The notes under the pieces: generated by a model | Told to the model about the DNA's origin: nothing | The model's input: the letters and a program-made list of their open reading frames with translations, nothing else | The model's database searches: none | Shown: positions 16,734 through 23,973 of the stretch, one piece after another | How the letters are laid out: every line of letters begins with the position of its first letter | Numbering within the stretch: position 1 is the stretch's first letter | Translations under genes and position numbers: made by a program | Source of the DNA: JADLBR01 sp964651705 | GTDB taxonomy: Bacteria; Verrucomicrobiota; Verrucomicrobiia; JADLBR01 | Length of the DNA: 64,000 nt | Assembly (NCBI GenBank): GCA_964651705.1 | Contig: CAZYWZ010000008.1 | Coordinates: 1 to 64,000 of the forward strand | Reading direction: 5' to 3'

Positions 16734-17681
16734 TCAGGGTTTCCGCGGGCTCGCGTCGGCCACGAGGTCGCCGAGGGCGTACTGGAGGCCGTCGAGGAAG
16801 TACCGGAGGAGGCGCGGGTCCTCGAAGCTCTGGGCATTGTGCGATGGCGAGACGTAGAACACGCGCCCCTTGCCGTGGGTCTTGATCCACGAGATATAGC
16901 GGACGTCGCCGGTGATCTGGGACATGTCCTTGTGCTCCAACTTCGAGGTGTCCATCACCAGCAGGGGGCGGAAGTTCTTTTTCGCGTAGGCGCCGGAGAA
17001 GATGTAGGGCTCGTCGGTGTGGAGGAAGGGCTTGCCCCCGAAGGCGGCGACGAGGGGGTGGTCGGGTTCGACGGCGGTGGCGACCACCTCCTGCTGTTTC
17101 GGGTGGAACGCGAAATTCCCGCCGAGCATCTCGCCGAAGGGCTCGGATTTATTGAAGATGACGATGGCGCCATGGACCGCCATCAGCCCGCCGCCGTTTT
17201 CGACGAAGCGGATCAGGCTTTCTTCCAGCGCTTTCGCCTTCGCCCGGCGCTCCTCTTCGGGCAGCGGCTTGAATCTTTCCCCGTATTGATCGATCTTGTT
17301 GACCAGCACGTCGAGGAAGAGGTGGCGGTCGGGGTTGGCGGAGCAATTATTGTTCAGCACCACCGCGTCGAACCCCTTCAGGCGCTCCGGGGAGAACGCC
17401 TCGATATCGTCGCTCAGTTCGACGCGGCAGGCGCCCGTCTTCTCCGCGAGGATGCGCAGGACCGCGGCGGTGTGCGGCGTCACCCAGTGCTGGAATCCGG
17501 TGGACAGGGAGAAAATCAAGACCCGGCGCTCGGCCCTGGGCGCGACGCGCGGCTCTTCCGGTGCGAGCGCGCGGATCTTGGCTTCCCACTCTGGCGTGAC
17601 CGGGAAAGGCTTCAGGGCTTCGGCGCGGAGCGTGAAGGCCGTGGCCAGGGCGATGGTGGCTAGGAAGGTTTTGGTTCTCAT
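16734..17681 (-). CDS. Secreted ThuA-like protein
   Basis: 315 residues. Signal peptide MRTKTFLATIALATAFTLRA with an AAGGAG ribosome site 7-8 bases before the ATG. The body is a ThuA-like glutamine-amidotransferase-fold domain: RVLIFSLSTGFQHWVTPHTA, GFDAVVLNNNCSAN, FVENGGGLMAVHGAIVIF and RVFYVSPSHNAQSFEDPRLLRYFLDGLQYALG. The family is linked to sugar utilisation (trehalose, glucosides) and is common next to DUF1080 and Gfo/Idh genes. The exact reaction is unknown. It is divergent from the large propeller gene. The stop is in a repeat terminus variant (TTTCTGGTCAG). Confidence 0.88.
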   Translation of the reverse strand: MRTKTFLATIALATAFTLRAEALKPFPVTPEWEAKIRALAPEEPRVAPRAERRVLIFSLSTGFQHWVTPHTAAVLRILAEKTGACRVELSDDIEAFSPERLKGFDAVVLNNNCSANPDRHLFLDVLVNKIDQYGERFKPLPEEERRAKAKALEESLIRFVENGGGLMAVHGAIVIFNKSEPFGEMLGGNFAFHPKQQEVVATAVEPDHPLVAAFGGKPFLHTDEPYIFSGAYAKKNFRPLLVMDTSKLEHKDMSQITGDVRYISWIKTHGKGRVFYVSPSHNAQSFEDPRLLRYFLDGLQYALGDLVADASPRKP

Positions 17682-17848
17682 GGTCACTCCTTGAATGTCT
17701 CCTCGTTGCTCCGATCCCGTCGCATGAGACTCGCCTAATGGCCAGGAATCCTCAACATCAATCAAGAACTCGAGAATCCGCCGGCACGGTCGAGTGGCGG
17801 ACGGCTGCTGTCTACCCGCCATGCCGGGCCCTTCGTGCGGGGGCGGGG

Positions 17849-17914
17849 CCGAAGCCCGAAGGGGCTTCGCTACGGGGAGCGCGCGGGCTGTAGCGAAGGG
17901 CCTTCGCCCTTCGG
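17849..17914. repeat. GTAGCGAAGGGCCTTCGCCC-family hairpin pair
   Basis: Two facing palindromes (GAAGCCCGAAGGGGCTTCGC and GTAGCGAAGGGCCTTCGCCC) separated by about 13 bases. Related copies are at 40921-40945 and 48048-48107. It occupies the spacer between two divergent genes. Confidence 0.7.
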
Positions 17915-17967
17915 CACGATTCGCGTGGCCAATTGACAGCGGGCGCTGGGCCGTGGAGAATCCCCTC

Positions 17968-20900
17968 ATGGATCGATCACTTCTTGGGTCGAGCATGTTC
18001 GGTTGGCGCAGGGGGGTTGGCTGGGTGTGGCTGGTGGCATGGGGCATGTCCGGGGTGGCGTTGGCGGCGGTGGGCGGGGGGGATCCGGTGGCGGTGTCTG
18101 GGCTTCGGGGGGGTCTGGTCGTGCAGATGGGGGCATCGGATGTGGCGACGGCGGAGGCAGTGGGGCGGACGGGTCGCTATGTGGTTCAGGTATTGGATGG
18201 GGATGAGGCCGCGGTGTCTGGGGCGCGGCGGCGCCTGCGGGATGGGGGGCTGCATGGTCTGGTGACGGTGGGACGCCTGGATGAAGGCGGTCGGCTTCCC
18301 TACTGCGAGAATCTGGTGAATCTGGTGATCGCGCGAGATTTTGCGGTCTCGGCGGCGGAGATCTGGCGGGTGCTGGTGCCTGGCGGGGCTGCGATTGGGG
18401 GGCGGGGACGGCTGGACGAGGCGGCGCTGCGCGCCGCGGGTTTCGAGCGGATCGAGGAGAGGGCGGGGTTCGTGATCGCGCGGAAGGGCGTCTGTGCGGA
18501 GATGGACGAGTGGTCGCACCCGCGCCACGATGCGGGGGGCAACGCGGTATCGGGGGACACGCGGGTGGGTCCGCCCGAGCGGGTGCGGTGGATCGCGGCG
18601 GCGACACGCGAGGTCGAGGGGCTGGTGATCGCGGGGGGGCGCAATTTTTATGGGGGGGTTCTGGCGCGCGATAGTTTTAACGGGCTGAGGCTCTGGCACG
18701 CGGATTTGCGGGACGGCGCGCGGGACGCCGCAGATTTTGATCTGCCGCGGTTGGCGGGGGATCGCGCCCGGCCGATCGCGTCCAGGGGGCATCTATTTGC
18801 GGTGCAGGGGGAGGATGTTGTCGCGCTGGATGCCGCCACGGGCGAGGTGAGCCGCGAGTTTGAGGGGGCCGGTCGCGCCAGGGAACTGCTATCGGTTGGC
18901 GACACGGTGATCGTTGCGGACGAGGGCAATGTCCGGGCCTTTCCGGTCGACAAGTCGGAGGCGGCGTGGCGGTTTGAGGCGAGCCATCCGCGGCAGATGG
19001 TCGCGGGGAATGGGCTGGTGGTATTTCTGCAGGGGGCCGCGCCGAAGGTGTGGCCGGCGGGCAAATCCGAGGCGGTGGCGCTGGATCTGCGCACGGGGCG
19101 GGTCCGGTGGCGGACGGACGCCTATCCCTGGCTGGAGAAGGTCGGCCGGGTCGTGCTGCACGGCGGGCACCTGGCCTTCGAGGTCTCGAGCTTCAGCGAC
19201 CACGACGCGGGCAACGCGCTGTACATGGTTTCCCCCGACACTGGACGGCTGCAATGGGAGAAGTCCTTCCCTCCGGGCATGAATCACAGGCGGCAGGCGC
19301 GCGCGATGTTCATCGGGGAGGAGCTGTGGATCTTGCACGGCGGAAAGACCAACACCGTCGACCCGGACAACGTGGGGCGCGTGCCCATCGAGGTGTCGTC
19401 GCTCGAACTGTCTTCCGGCCGGACGCTCCTGACGCATCCCGCCGGGCTCGCGCACTGTTTCCCGCCGATCGCCTCGCCCAAATACATCTTCGCGGGCGTC
19501 CTCGATATGACGGAGCTCCGGACGGGGGAGATCCTCGCCAACCGCATCACCAAGGCCCACTGCTCCACGGAGAATGGGTGGGTGGTTGCCAACGGCCTGA
19601 TCTATACGACGCCGAAGCACTGCACGTGCTGGCCTCTGCTGCGCGGTTACGTCGCCCTGGCCCCGGCCCTGCCCGGTGGGGAGGACCCGGCCAAACTGCC
19701 CACGGAGAAGATGATGTCGACGCCGGAGAAAGGGAGGGCATCCGGGGAGATTCGGAGTTCGGATTTTGGGGTGCGGAAACCGGCAGCCGAACTCCGAAAT
19801 TCGAACTCCGAAATTCGGACGTCTTCCGACTGGCCGATGTACCGCCATGATGTCTGGCGCAGCGGTGGCACGGCGGCGGCGGGGCCGGAGAGCCTGAAAA
19901 TCATCTGGTCCGCGCGGCTCGCGGGCGGGGCCGATGTCGCGCCGCCCGTGGGCCCGATCGTGCACGATTGGCGCGAGAACCCCTTCGTCAAAGGGCCGCT
20001 GAGCGCCCCTGTGGTGGCGGATGGTCGGGTGTACGTGACCCGTCCCGACGCGCACGAGGTCCTGGCGGTCGATGCGGGCTCGGGGAAGGTCCGCTGGCAA
20101 TTCATCGCCGACGGGCGCGTCGATACGCCTCCCGCGATCCATCGGGGCCTCTGCCTGTTTGGCACCCATGGCGGATCGGTGTACGCGCTGCGGGCCGATT
20201 CCGGGGAGTTGGTTTGGCGGTTGCGGGTCGGGCCGCACGGCGATCAGGTCGTCGCCTACGGGCAACTGGAGTCGCCGTGGCCCGTGCCCGGTGCCGTCCT
20301 GACGGTCGATGGCATCGCCTATTTCGTCGCGGGGCGGCAGGCCTTTGCCGATGGGGGCGTGCTCGTCTGCGCCGTCGACGCGTGCACCGGGGAGAAGCGC
20401 TGGGTGCGCCGCATCGACACGGTTCCGCAGGCGGGATATTATGAAAATTCCGCGCTGGAGTTCGACCCGGTCGATATCCTGCATTGCGAGGGGGATGGCA
20501 TTGCGATGTCGCGCTGGATCCTGTCGGGCGATGGCAAGCGGGTGGAGGCGGATAAGTGGAATGGCTTCGCGAAACTCGACACGGGCAATGGTCCGGTCTG
20601 GGTGCCGCGCGGGGCATGGACCTACGGCGCCCGGCACCAGCACCGTTTTCCCGGCGAGGCGCCGCGCCGGCCGCTGGTCGTTTTCCGCGATGGTTCGGTG
20701 TTTGGCTCGCTGGATGGGACCACCGAGTTGTTCCGCAGGGATTTTGACGCCGGCGACGTGAAGCATTTCGACGGCAAATGGATCACCGGATGGGAGGCGG
20801 GCAAGATCCACAAGGACGGGGGCAAGCCGTACCGCGCCTATCGCATCGCCCGGGAGGCGACGTGGATCCGGGACCAATTCACGCCAGACGCGGCGAAGGT

Positions 20901-21147
20901 AAAACCGATGCCGCCCAACGCGCAGTTGCACAACGATCTGCATGCCATGGCGCTTGCCGGCAATGACCTCCTGTTCGTCGCCCACAAGGATGGTCGCCTC
21001 AAGGCGATAGGGGCGACCGATGGGTCGGTCGTCGCGGAGGCCCGCGTGCCACAACCCGCGTGGGATGGCCTCGCGATCGCCGAGGGTCGGCTGTTCCTCG
21101 CGACGCAGACCGGGGAACTGCTGTGCCTGGGCGATGGGGGGCGATGA
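17968..21147 (+). CDS. Large secreted PQQ-type beta-propeller protein with degenerate methyltransferase-like N-terminus
   Basis: 1059 residues. After a signal peptide (about 1-35), residues 45-185 keep the outline of a class I methyltransferase fold (LRGGLVVQMGASD, LPYCENLVNLVIARDF, VLVPGGAAIGG). The glycine-rich SAM loop is lost (QMGASD), so it is probably inactive. Then come DEWSHPRHDAGGNAVS and two blocks of PQQ/Trp-docking propeller blades (AVDAGSGKVRWQF, AVDACTGEKRWVRR and others). Residues about 594-618 are encoded by a dispersed nucleotide repeat inserted in frame between the propeller blocks. The architecture is typical of Planctomycetota and Verrucomicrobiota; function unknown. The start was chosen for the signal peptide. 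Confidence 0.85.
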   Translation: MDRSLLGSSMFGWRRGVGWVWLVAWGMSGVALAAVGGGDPVAVSGLRGGLVVQMGASDVATAEAVGRTGRYVVQVLDGDEAAVSGARRRLRDGGLHGLVTVGRLDEGGRLPYCENLVNLVIARDFAVSAAEIWRVLVPGGAAIGGRGRLDEAALRAAGFERIEERAGFVIARKGVCAEMDEWSHPRHDAGGNAVSGDTRVGPPERVRWIAAATREVEGLVIAGGRNFYGGVLARDSFNGLRLWHADLRDGARDAADFDLPRLAGDRARPIASRGHLFAVQGEDVVALDAATGEVSREFEGAGRARELLSVGDTVIVADEGNVRAFPVDKSEAAWRFEASHPRQMVAGNGLVVFLQGAAPKVWPAGKSEAVALDLRTGRVRWRTDAYPWLEKVGRVVLHGGHLAFEVSSFSDHDAGNALYMVSPDTGRLQWEKSFPPGMNHRRQARAMFIGEELWILHGGKTNTVDPDNVGRVPIEVSSLELSSGRTLLTHPAGLAHCFPPIASPKYIFAGVLDMTELRTGEILANRITKAHCSTENGWVVANGLIYTTPKHCTCWPLLRGYVALAPALPGGEDPAKLPTEKMMSTPEKGRASGEIRSSDFGVRKPAAELRNSNSEIRTSSDWPMYRHDVWRSGGTAAAGPESLKIIWSARLAGGADVAPPVGPIVHDWRENPFVKGPLSAPVVADGRVYVTRPDAHEVLAVDAGSGKVRWQFIADGRVDTPPAIHRGLCLFGTHGGSVYALRADSGELVWRLRVGPHGDQVVAYGQLESPWPVPGAVLTVDGIAYFVAGRQAFADGGVLVCAVDACTGEKRWVRRIDTVPQAGYYENSALEFDPVDILHCEGDGIAMSRWILSGDGKRVEADKWNGFAKLDTGNGPVWVPRGAWTYGARHQHRFPGEAPRRPLVVFRDGSVFGSLDGTTELFRRDFDAGDVKHFDGKWITGWEAGKIHKDGGKPYRAYRIAREATWIRDQFTPDAAKVKPMPPNAQLHNDLHAMALAGNDLLFVAHKDGRLKAIGATDGSVVAEARVPQPAWDGLAIAEGRLFLATQTGELLCLGDGGR
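19749..19819. repeat. ATTCGGAGTTCGG inverted/direct repeat inside a coding sequence
   Basis: ATTCGGAGTTCGG (19750-19762) is complementary to CCGAACTCCGAAAT (19787-19800). The 14-base unit CGAACTCCGAAATT is then repeated in tandem (19788-19801, 19802-19815). The length keeps the surrounding frame open. Similar TTCGGA-rich strings are known as dispersed intergenic repeats in some Planctomycetota and Verrucomicrobiota genomes (recall, not checked). Confidence 0.8.
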
Positions 21148-21159
21148 CGCGAAAATTTT

Positions 21160-21256
21160 CCGCCCCGGTGGTGCCCCGCGTGCGGGGCACGGGATCTAGC
21201 TAGAAAATCCGGGGTGTAGCCACGGTCGTGAGGCCGTGGCGGCCCAGATGGACTAC
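21160..21256. repeat. Arm plus CCACGG-core hairpin repeat
   Basis: An inverted left arm (CCGGTGGTGCCCCGC ... GCACGGGATCTAGC) is followed by the short core hairpin GTAGCCACGGTCGTGAGGCC ... GACTAC (21216-21256). It has the same arm as the cassettes at 11345 and 13940 but a third type of core. It fills the gap between the propeller gene and the sigma factor. Confidence 0.65.
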
Positions 21257-21384
21257 ATTTCCCGCGTCGGCGGTGCCGCCCTCGGGCGGCCCGGGATCGG
21301 TAGCGGATGGCCTTTGTCCTTCGGCGGGGATGTCCTGATATTCGTGCTTCTTCTCGATTTGCATTTGCCATAAAGGTCCTGCTT

Positions 21385-21999
21385 ATGCGATCGAGGTCCC
21401 GACCGAGCAAGGTCATCGCCTTTCCTGCGGCGGCGCGCTATGCGGGCATCGCGGATGAGGATCTGATGGCGCGGTTTGCGCGCGAGGGGGAGGAGGCGGC
21501 CTTCGAGGTCCTGGCGGAAAGGTATTACGCGCCGGCCTTGGCGGTGGCGCGGGCCCGGGTGTGCGACGACGCGCTGGCGCAAGACGTCGTGCAGGAAGCG
21601 TTCGTCCGCGTGATCCGGGAGCGGCGGCGGTACGATCCGCGGCGATCGTTTGCCGCGTGGTTCTACACGGTGCTGAGGAACGTGTCCACGGATGCCGTCC
21701 GGCGGCGGGCGCGCCATCAGGACAAGATGGAGATCTTCGCCTGCGGCGAGACGGGGTCGCCGGTTGGCGCCGCGGGTATTTCCGATTGCGTGGAACTGCT
21801 CGCGGCGCTGGCGGCCCAGGATCGCGAGGTGTTGGTCTGCCACTATATCCATGGGATGTCGCTGCGGGAGGTGGCGGCGGTGTTGGGCATCCAGGAGGAG
21901 GCGGCCAAGAAGCGCGCCCAGCGCGCCTTAAAAAAACTGAGGGCGGCGATGTCCCGAAATGGCGACTTCGAGCGTACCGTCATCAAACATGGAACCTGA
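21385..21999 (+). CDS. ECF-type RNA polymerase sigma factor
   Basis: 204 residues. Sigma region 2 is at about residues 35-105 (AFEVLAERYYAPALAVARAR, QDVVQEAFVRVIRERRRYDP, FAAWFYTVLRNVSTDAVRRR). Region 4 is at about 140-190 (LAAQDREVLVCHYIHGMSLREVAAVLGIQEEAAKKRAQRALKKLR). There is no region 3, so it is an ECF sigma factor. It overlaps the next gene by 11 bases, which suggests translational coupling to an anti-sigma-like membrane protein. Its position before the metal-uptake genes suggests, by inference, that it controls them. The start has AAAGG about 9 bases upstream. Confidence 0.92.
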   Translation: MRSRSRPSKVIAFPAAARYAGIADEDLMARFAREGEEAAFEVLAERYYAPALAVARARVCDDALAQDVVQEAFVRVIRERRRYDPRRSFAAWFYTVLRNVSTDAVRRRARHQDKMEIFACGETGSPVGAAGISDCVELLAALAAQDREVLVCHYIHGMSLREVAAVLGIQEEAAKKRAQRALKKLRAAMSRNGDFERTVIKHGT

Positions 22000-22372
22000 T
22001 AGGGAGTTGGGCCGGGAAGGAGAGACGCGGGAGGCGATCGCCGCCCTCCGCGCGGCGATCGATGCGAGCGCGCCGATCGAGGGGCGGCGGCGCCTTCGCG
22101 AGGCCATCGCCGCGGAGCGACGACGGGAAAAGGGCCGTGGGCTCGGGCTGGCGGTCATGCGGCTCGCGGCGGTTCTTGCCCTGGCCCTAGGCGGTTTCCT
22201 GTTCTGGCGCCAATCGATCTCCGCCGGGGATACGGTCGTCTGTCCCCATGGGACATCGGTGGGGGACAAGGCCGGGTCACTTCCGGAGACCCTCCGGGCC
22301 TTCTTGGAGAACCCCGACAATTTCCAGCGGGTCTGCCATTGCCAGCCCCGGTATTCGGGCAGCCTGCGGTAG
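21989..22372 (+). CDS. Small single-pass membrane protein coupled to the ECF sigma factor (possible anti-sigma)
   Basis: 127 residues. The charged N-terminal half (1-50) is helical and would be cytoplasmic. One membrane segment spans about 53-73 (LGLAVMRLAAVLALALGGFLFW). The outer C-terminal part of about 54 residues has Cys85-Pro-His87 and a Cys116-His117-Cys118 cluster. This topology fits small anti-sigma or sensor proteins, although no zinc-finger anti-sigma motif (HxxxCxxC) is seen on the cytoplasmic side. The Cys/His cluster could sense metal or redox in the periplasm (inference). The start overlaps the sigma stop by 11 bases. Confidence 0.75.
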   Translation: MEPDRELGREGETREAIAALRAAIDASAPIEGRRRLREAIAAERRREKGRGLGLAVMRLAAVLALALGGFLFWRQSISAGDTVVCPHGTSVGDKAGSLPETLRAFLENPDNFQRVCHCQPRYSGSLR

Positions 22373-22400
22373 GGAGCTCTCCGCAACTTCGCCCCCGTTG

Positions 22401-22515
22401 GCGCCTGGCACAGACGCCCTACAATCCGGAACTCCTGCAGGCCGCCTGTGCCAGGCGGCGGCGGGAATAAAGTTCCCCCTGAATGAAGCGGCGCGCTCGC
22501 GCGCCGGGGGTGGGG
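22401..22515. repeat. CCTGTGCCAGGCGGC hairpin plus GC-rich arm repeat
   Basis: 22401-22460 is a hairpin whose halves are GCGCCTGGCACAGACGCCCT and GGCCGCCTGTGCCAGGCGGC. It is followed by CCCCCTGAATGAAGCGGCGC (22472-22491). The same order of hairpin and arm elements recurs, rearranged, at 62935-63056. Confidence 0.7.
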
Positions 22516-22526
22516 CGGCCCTGTTT

Positions 22527-22648
22527 TGGAGTGCGGCGTCGCAGCGCCGCTTTGGATTGCCCCGAACGATCCGGTGTGCGCCCGCCGCCAGACTCTCCAA
22601 CAGGGCCCGACGCGCCCATCCAAAGCGGCGCTGCAACGCCGCACTCCA
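22527..22648. repeat. Composite inverted-pair repeat, intact (empty-site) version
   Basis: Arms at 22527-22556 and 22619-22648 are inverted copies of TGGAGTGCGGCG ... CGCCGCTTTGGA. The 62-base spacer holds GCCGCCAGACTCTCC directly joined to CCAACAGGGCCCGACGCGC. This is the reverse complement of the spacer at 4624-4800 without its 109-bp insert. Another GC-rich arm copy follows at 22671-22730. No gene is present in 22373-22763. Confidence 0.8.
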
Positions 22649-22763
22649 CATCGGCCCTCCGATTGATCTGAAGTTTCCCCCTGAACGATGTGGCGCGGCC
22701 CCGCGCCGGTGGCGGGGCTCGCCCGGATGTCCCCTCTCGGGCGCGCCGGACGTATACGATTAA

Positions 22764-23924
22764 ATGACGCGGCAGGCCATCTCTGTCTCGGTGGCGATGT
22801 GCGGGCTCGCCTGGGCCTGCGGTTGCTCGCGCCAGAACGTCGAGGGCGGGGGACCTTTCGCGGGAACCGGGGCTGAGGTGGCGACCTATACCGATCTTGT
22901 CGGGCGCGAGGCGCGCATTCCAAAGCGGATCGAGCGGATCGTCCTGCCGAGGAGCAAAGATATCTACCTGCTGGCGTCGCTGCTCGGGGAGTCGCTTGCG
23001 GACAAACTGATCGCGTGGGGGCCCGACCTCGAGAGGGACGACGCCGAGGTCTATGCCCATCTGGTGGCGCGGTTCCCGCGCCTGAGGCGGATCCCGGTGA
23101 CCGGCAGCGTCTATGGCGATGCGATCAATCCGGAACAGATCGTCGCGCTGCGGCCCGACCTCGTCATCCTGGACAAGTTCATGCTGGATCACGGTTACCG
23201 GTACACGGGGCGGCTTGAGGCGGCCGGGCTGCCCATTATTTATCTGGATGGGTCGACCGATCCGCTGACGGGTCCGCAGAGGGGCGTGAGATTGTTGGGT
23301 GAGATCCTCGGTCTCCGCGAGAGAGCGGCGGCGATCGCGCGATACGTGGACGACCGGTTGGATGAGGTGATCTCCCGCGTCGGGGGGGGCGCGGGGACAG
23401 AGCCGTCGGTGTATCTCGAGCAGGGGTACCGGGGGCCCGCGGCGTATGCCGACACCTATGGTTCCGCCGACCCCGCGGAAGGCCGGACCTCTTGGGGGGC
23501 CGTCCTTCACGCGCTGAAGGTCAGGAACATCGCCGATGGCGTGGTCGGGCGCCAGGCGCCGATCCATCCCGAATACCTGTTCCGCGCGGACCCGGACATC
23601 GTCGTCATCACCGGCCAGAACTGGTCGAACCCGGGATCGATGCGGCTCGGCTGCAATGTTTTGCCGGAGGAGGCGGTCCGATGCCTGCAAGCCTTCATGG
23701 GGCGGCCCGGCTGGGAGGGACTCTCCGCCGTCCGGAATGGGCGGGTATACGGCGTGTTTCACAACACGAGCGCAATCACCGCCTACGCCGGGGTCCAGGC
23801 CCTGGCCAAGTACTGCTACCCCGCCCTGTTCCGGGATCTCGATCCGGAAAAGAACTTGCGCGAATTCCACGAGCGATTTCTGCCCATCGATCCCGTCGGG
23901 ACGTGGGCGTGCGCCATCCGATAG
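22764..23924 (+). CDS. FecB/BtuF-type substrate-binding lipoprotein for metal-chelate uptake
   Basis: 386 residues. The N-terminus has a hydrophobic signal ending AWAC-GC, with Cys19 or Cys21 as a possible lipid site, though the lipobox is not canonical. The body fits the class III (iron-complex) binding proteins: VATYTDLVGREARIPKRIERIV, LLASLLGESLADKLIAWGPD, NPEQIVALRPDLVILDKF, HPEYLFRADPDIVVITGQNW and AVRNGRVYGVFHNTS. It would deliver a siderophore, haem, cobalamin or similar complex to the FecCD permease encoded downstream. It is the first structural gene of a probable uptake operon, with the receptor 49 bases later. Confidence 0.88.
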   Translation: MTRQAISVSVAMCGLAWACGCSRQNVEGGGPFAGTGAEVATYTDLVGREARIPKRIERIVLPRSKDIYLLASLLGESLADKLIAWGPDLERDDAEVYAHLVARFPRLRRIPVTGSVYGDAINPEQIVALRPDLVILDKFMLDHGYRYTGRLEAAGLPIIYLDGSTDPLTGPQRGVRLLGEILGLRERAAAIARYVDDRLDEVISRVGGGAGTEPSVYLEQGYRGPAAYADTYGSADPAEGRTSWGAVLHALKVRNIADGVVGRQAPIHPEYLFRADPDIVVITGQNWSNPGSMRLGCNVLPEEAVRCLQAFMGRPGWEGLSAVRNGRVYGVFHNTSAITAYAGVQALAKYCYPALFRDLDPEKNLREFHERFLPIDPVGTWACAIR

Positions 23925-23973
23925 GAACTGGCCAGTGGCGAGAGGGACCAAGGAGGAGAAAGGAAGCGACCGA

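Noticed and set aside
15321..17663. Very long plus-strand open frame opposite the AsmA-like and ThuA-like genes
   Set aside because: It spans two real leftward genes and the gap between them and shows no recognisable domain; a GC-bias artefact.
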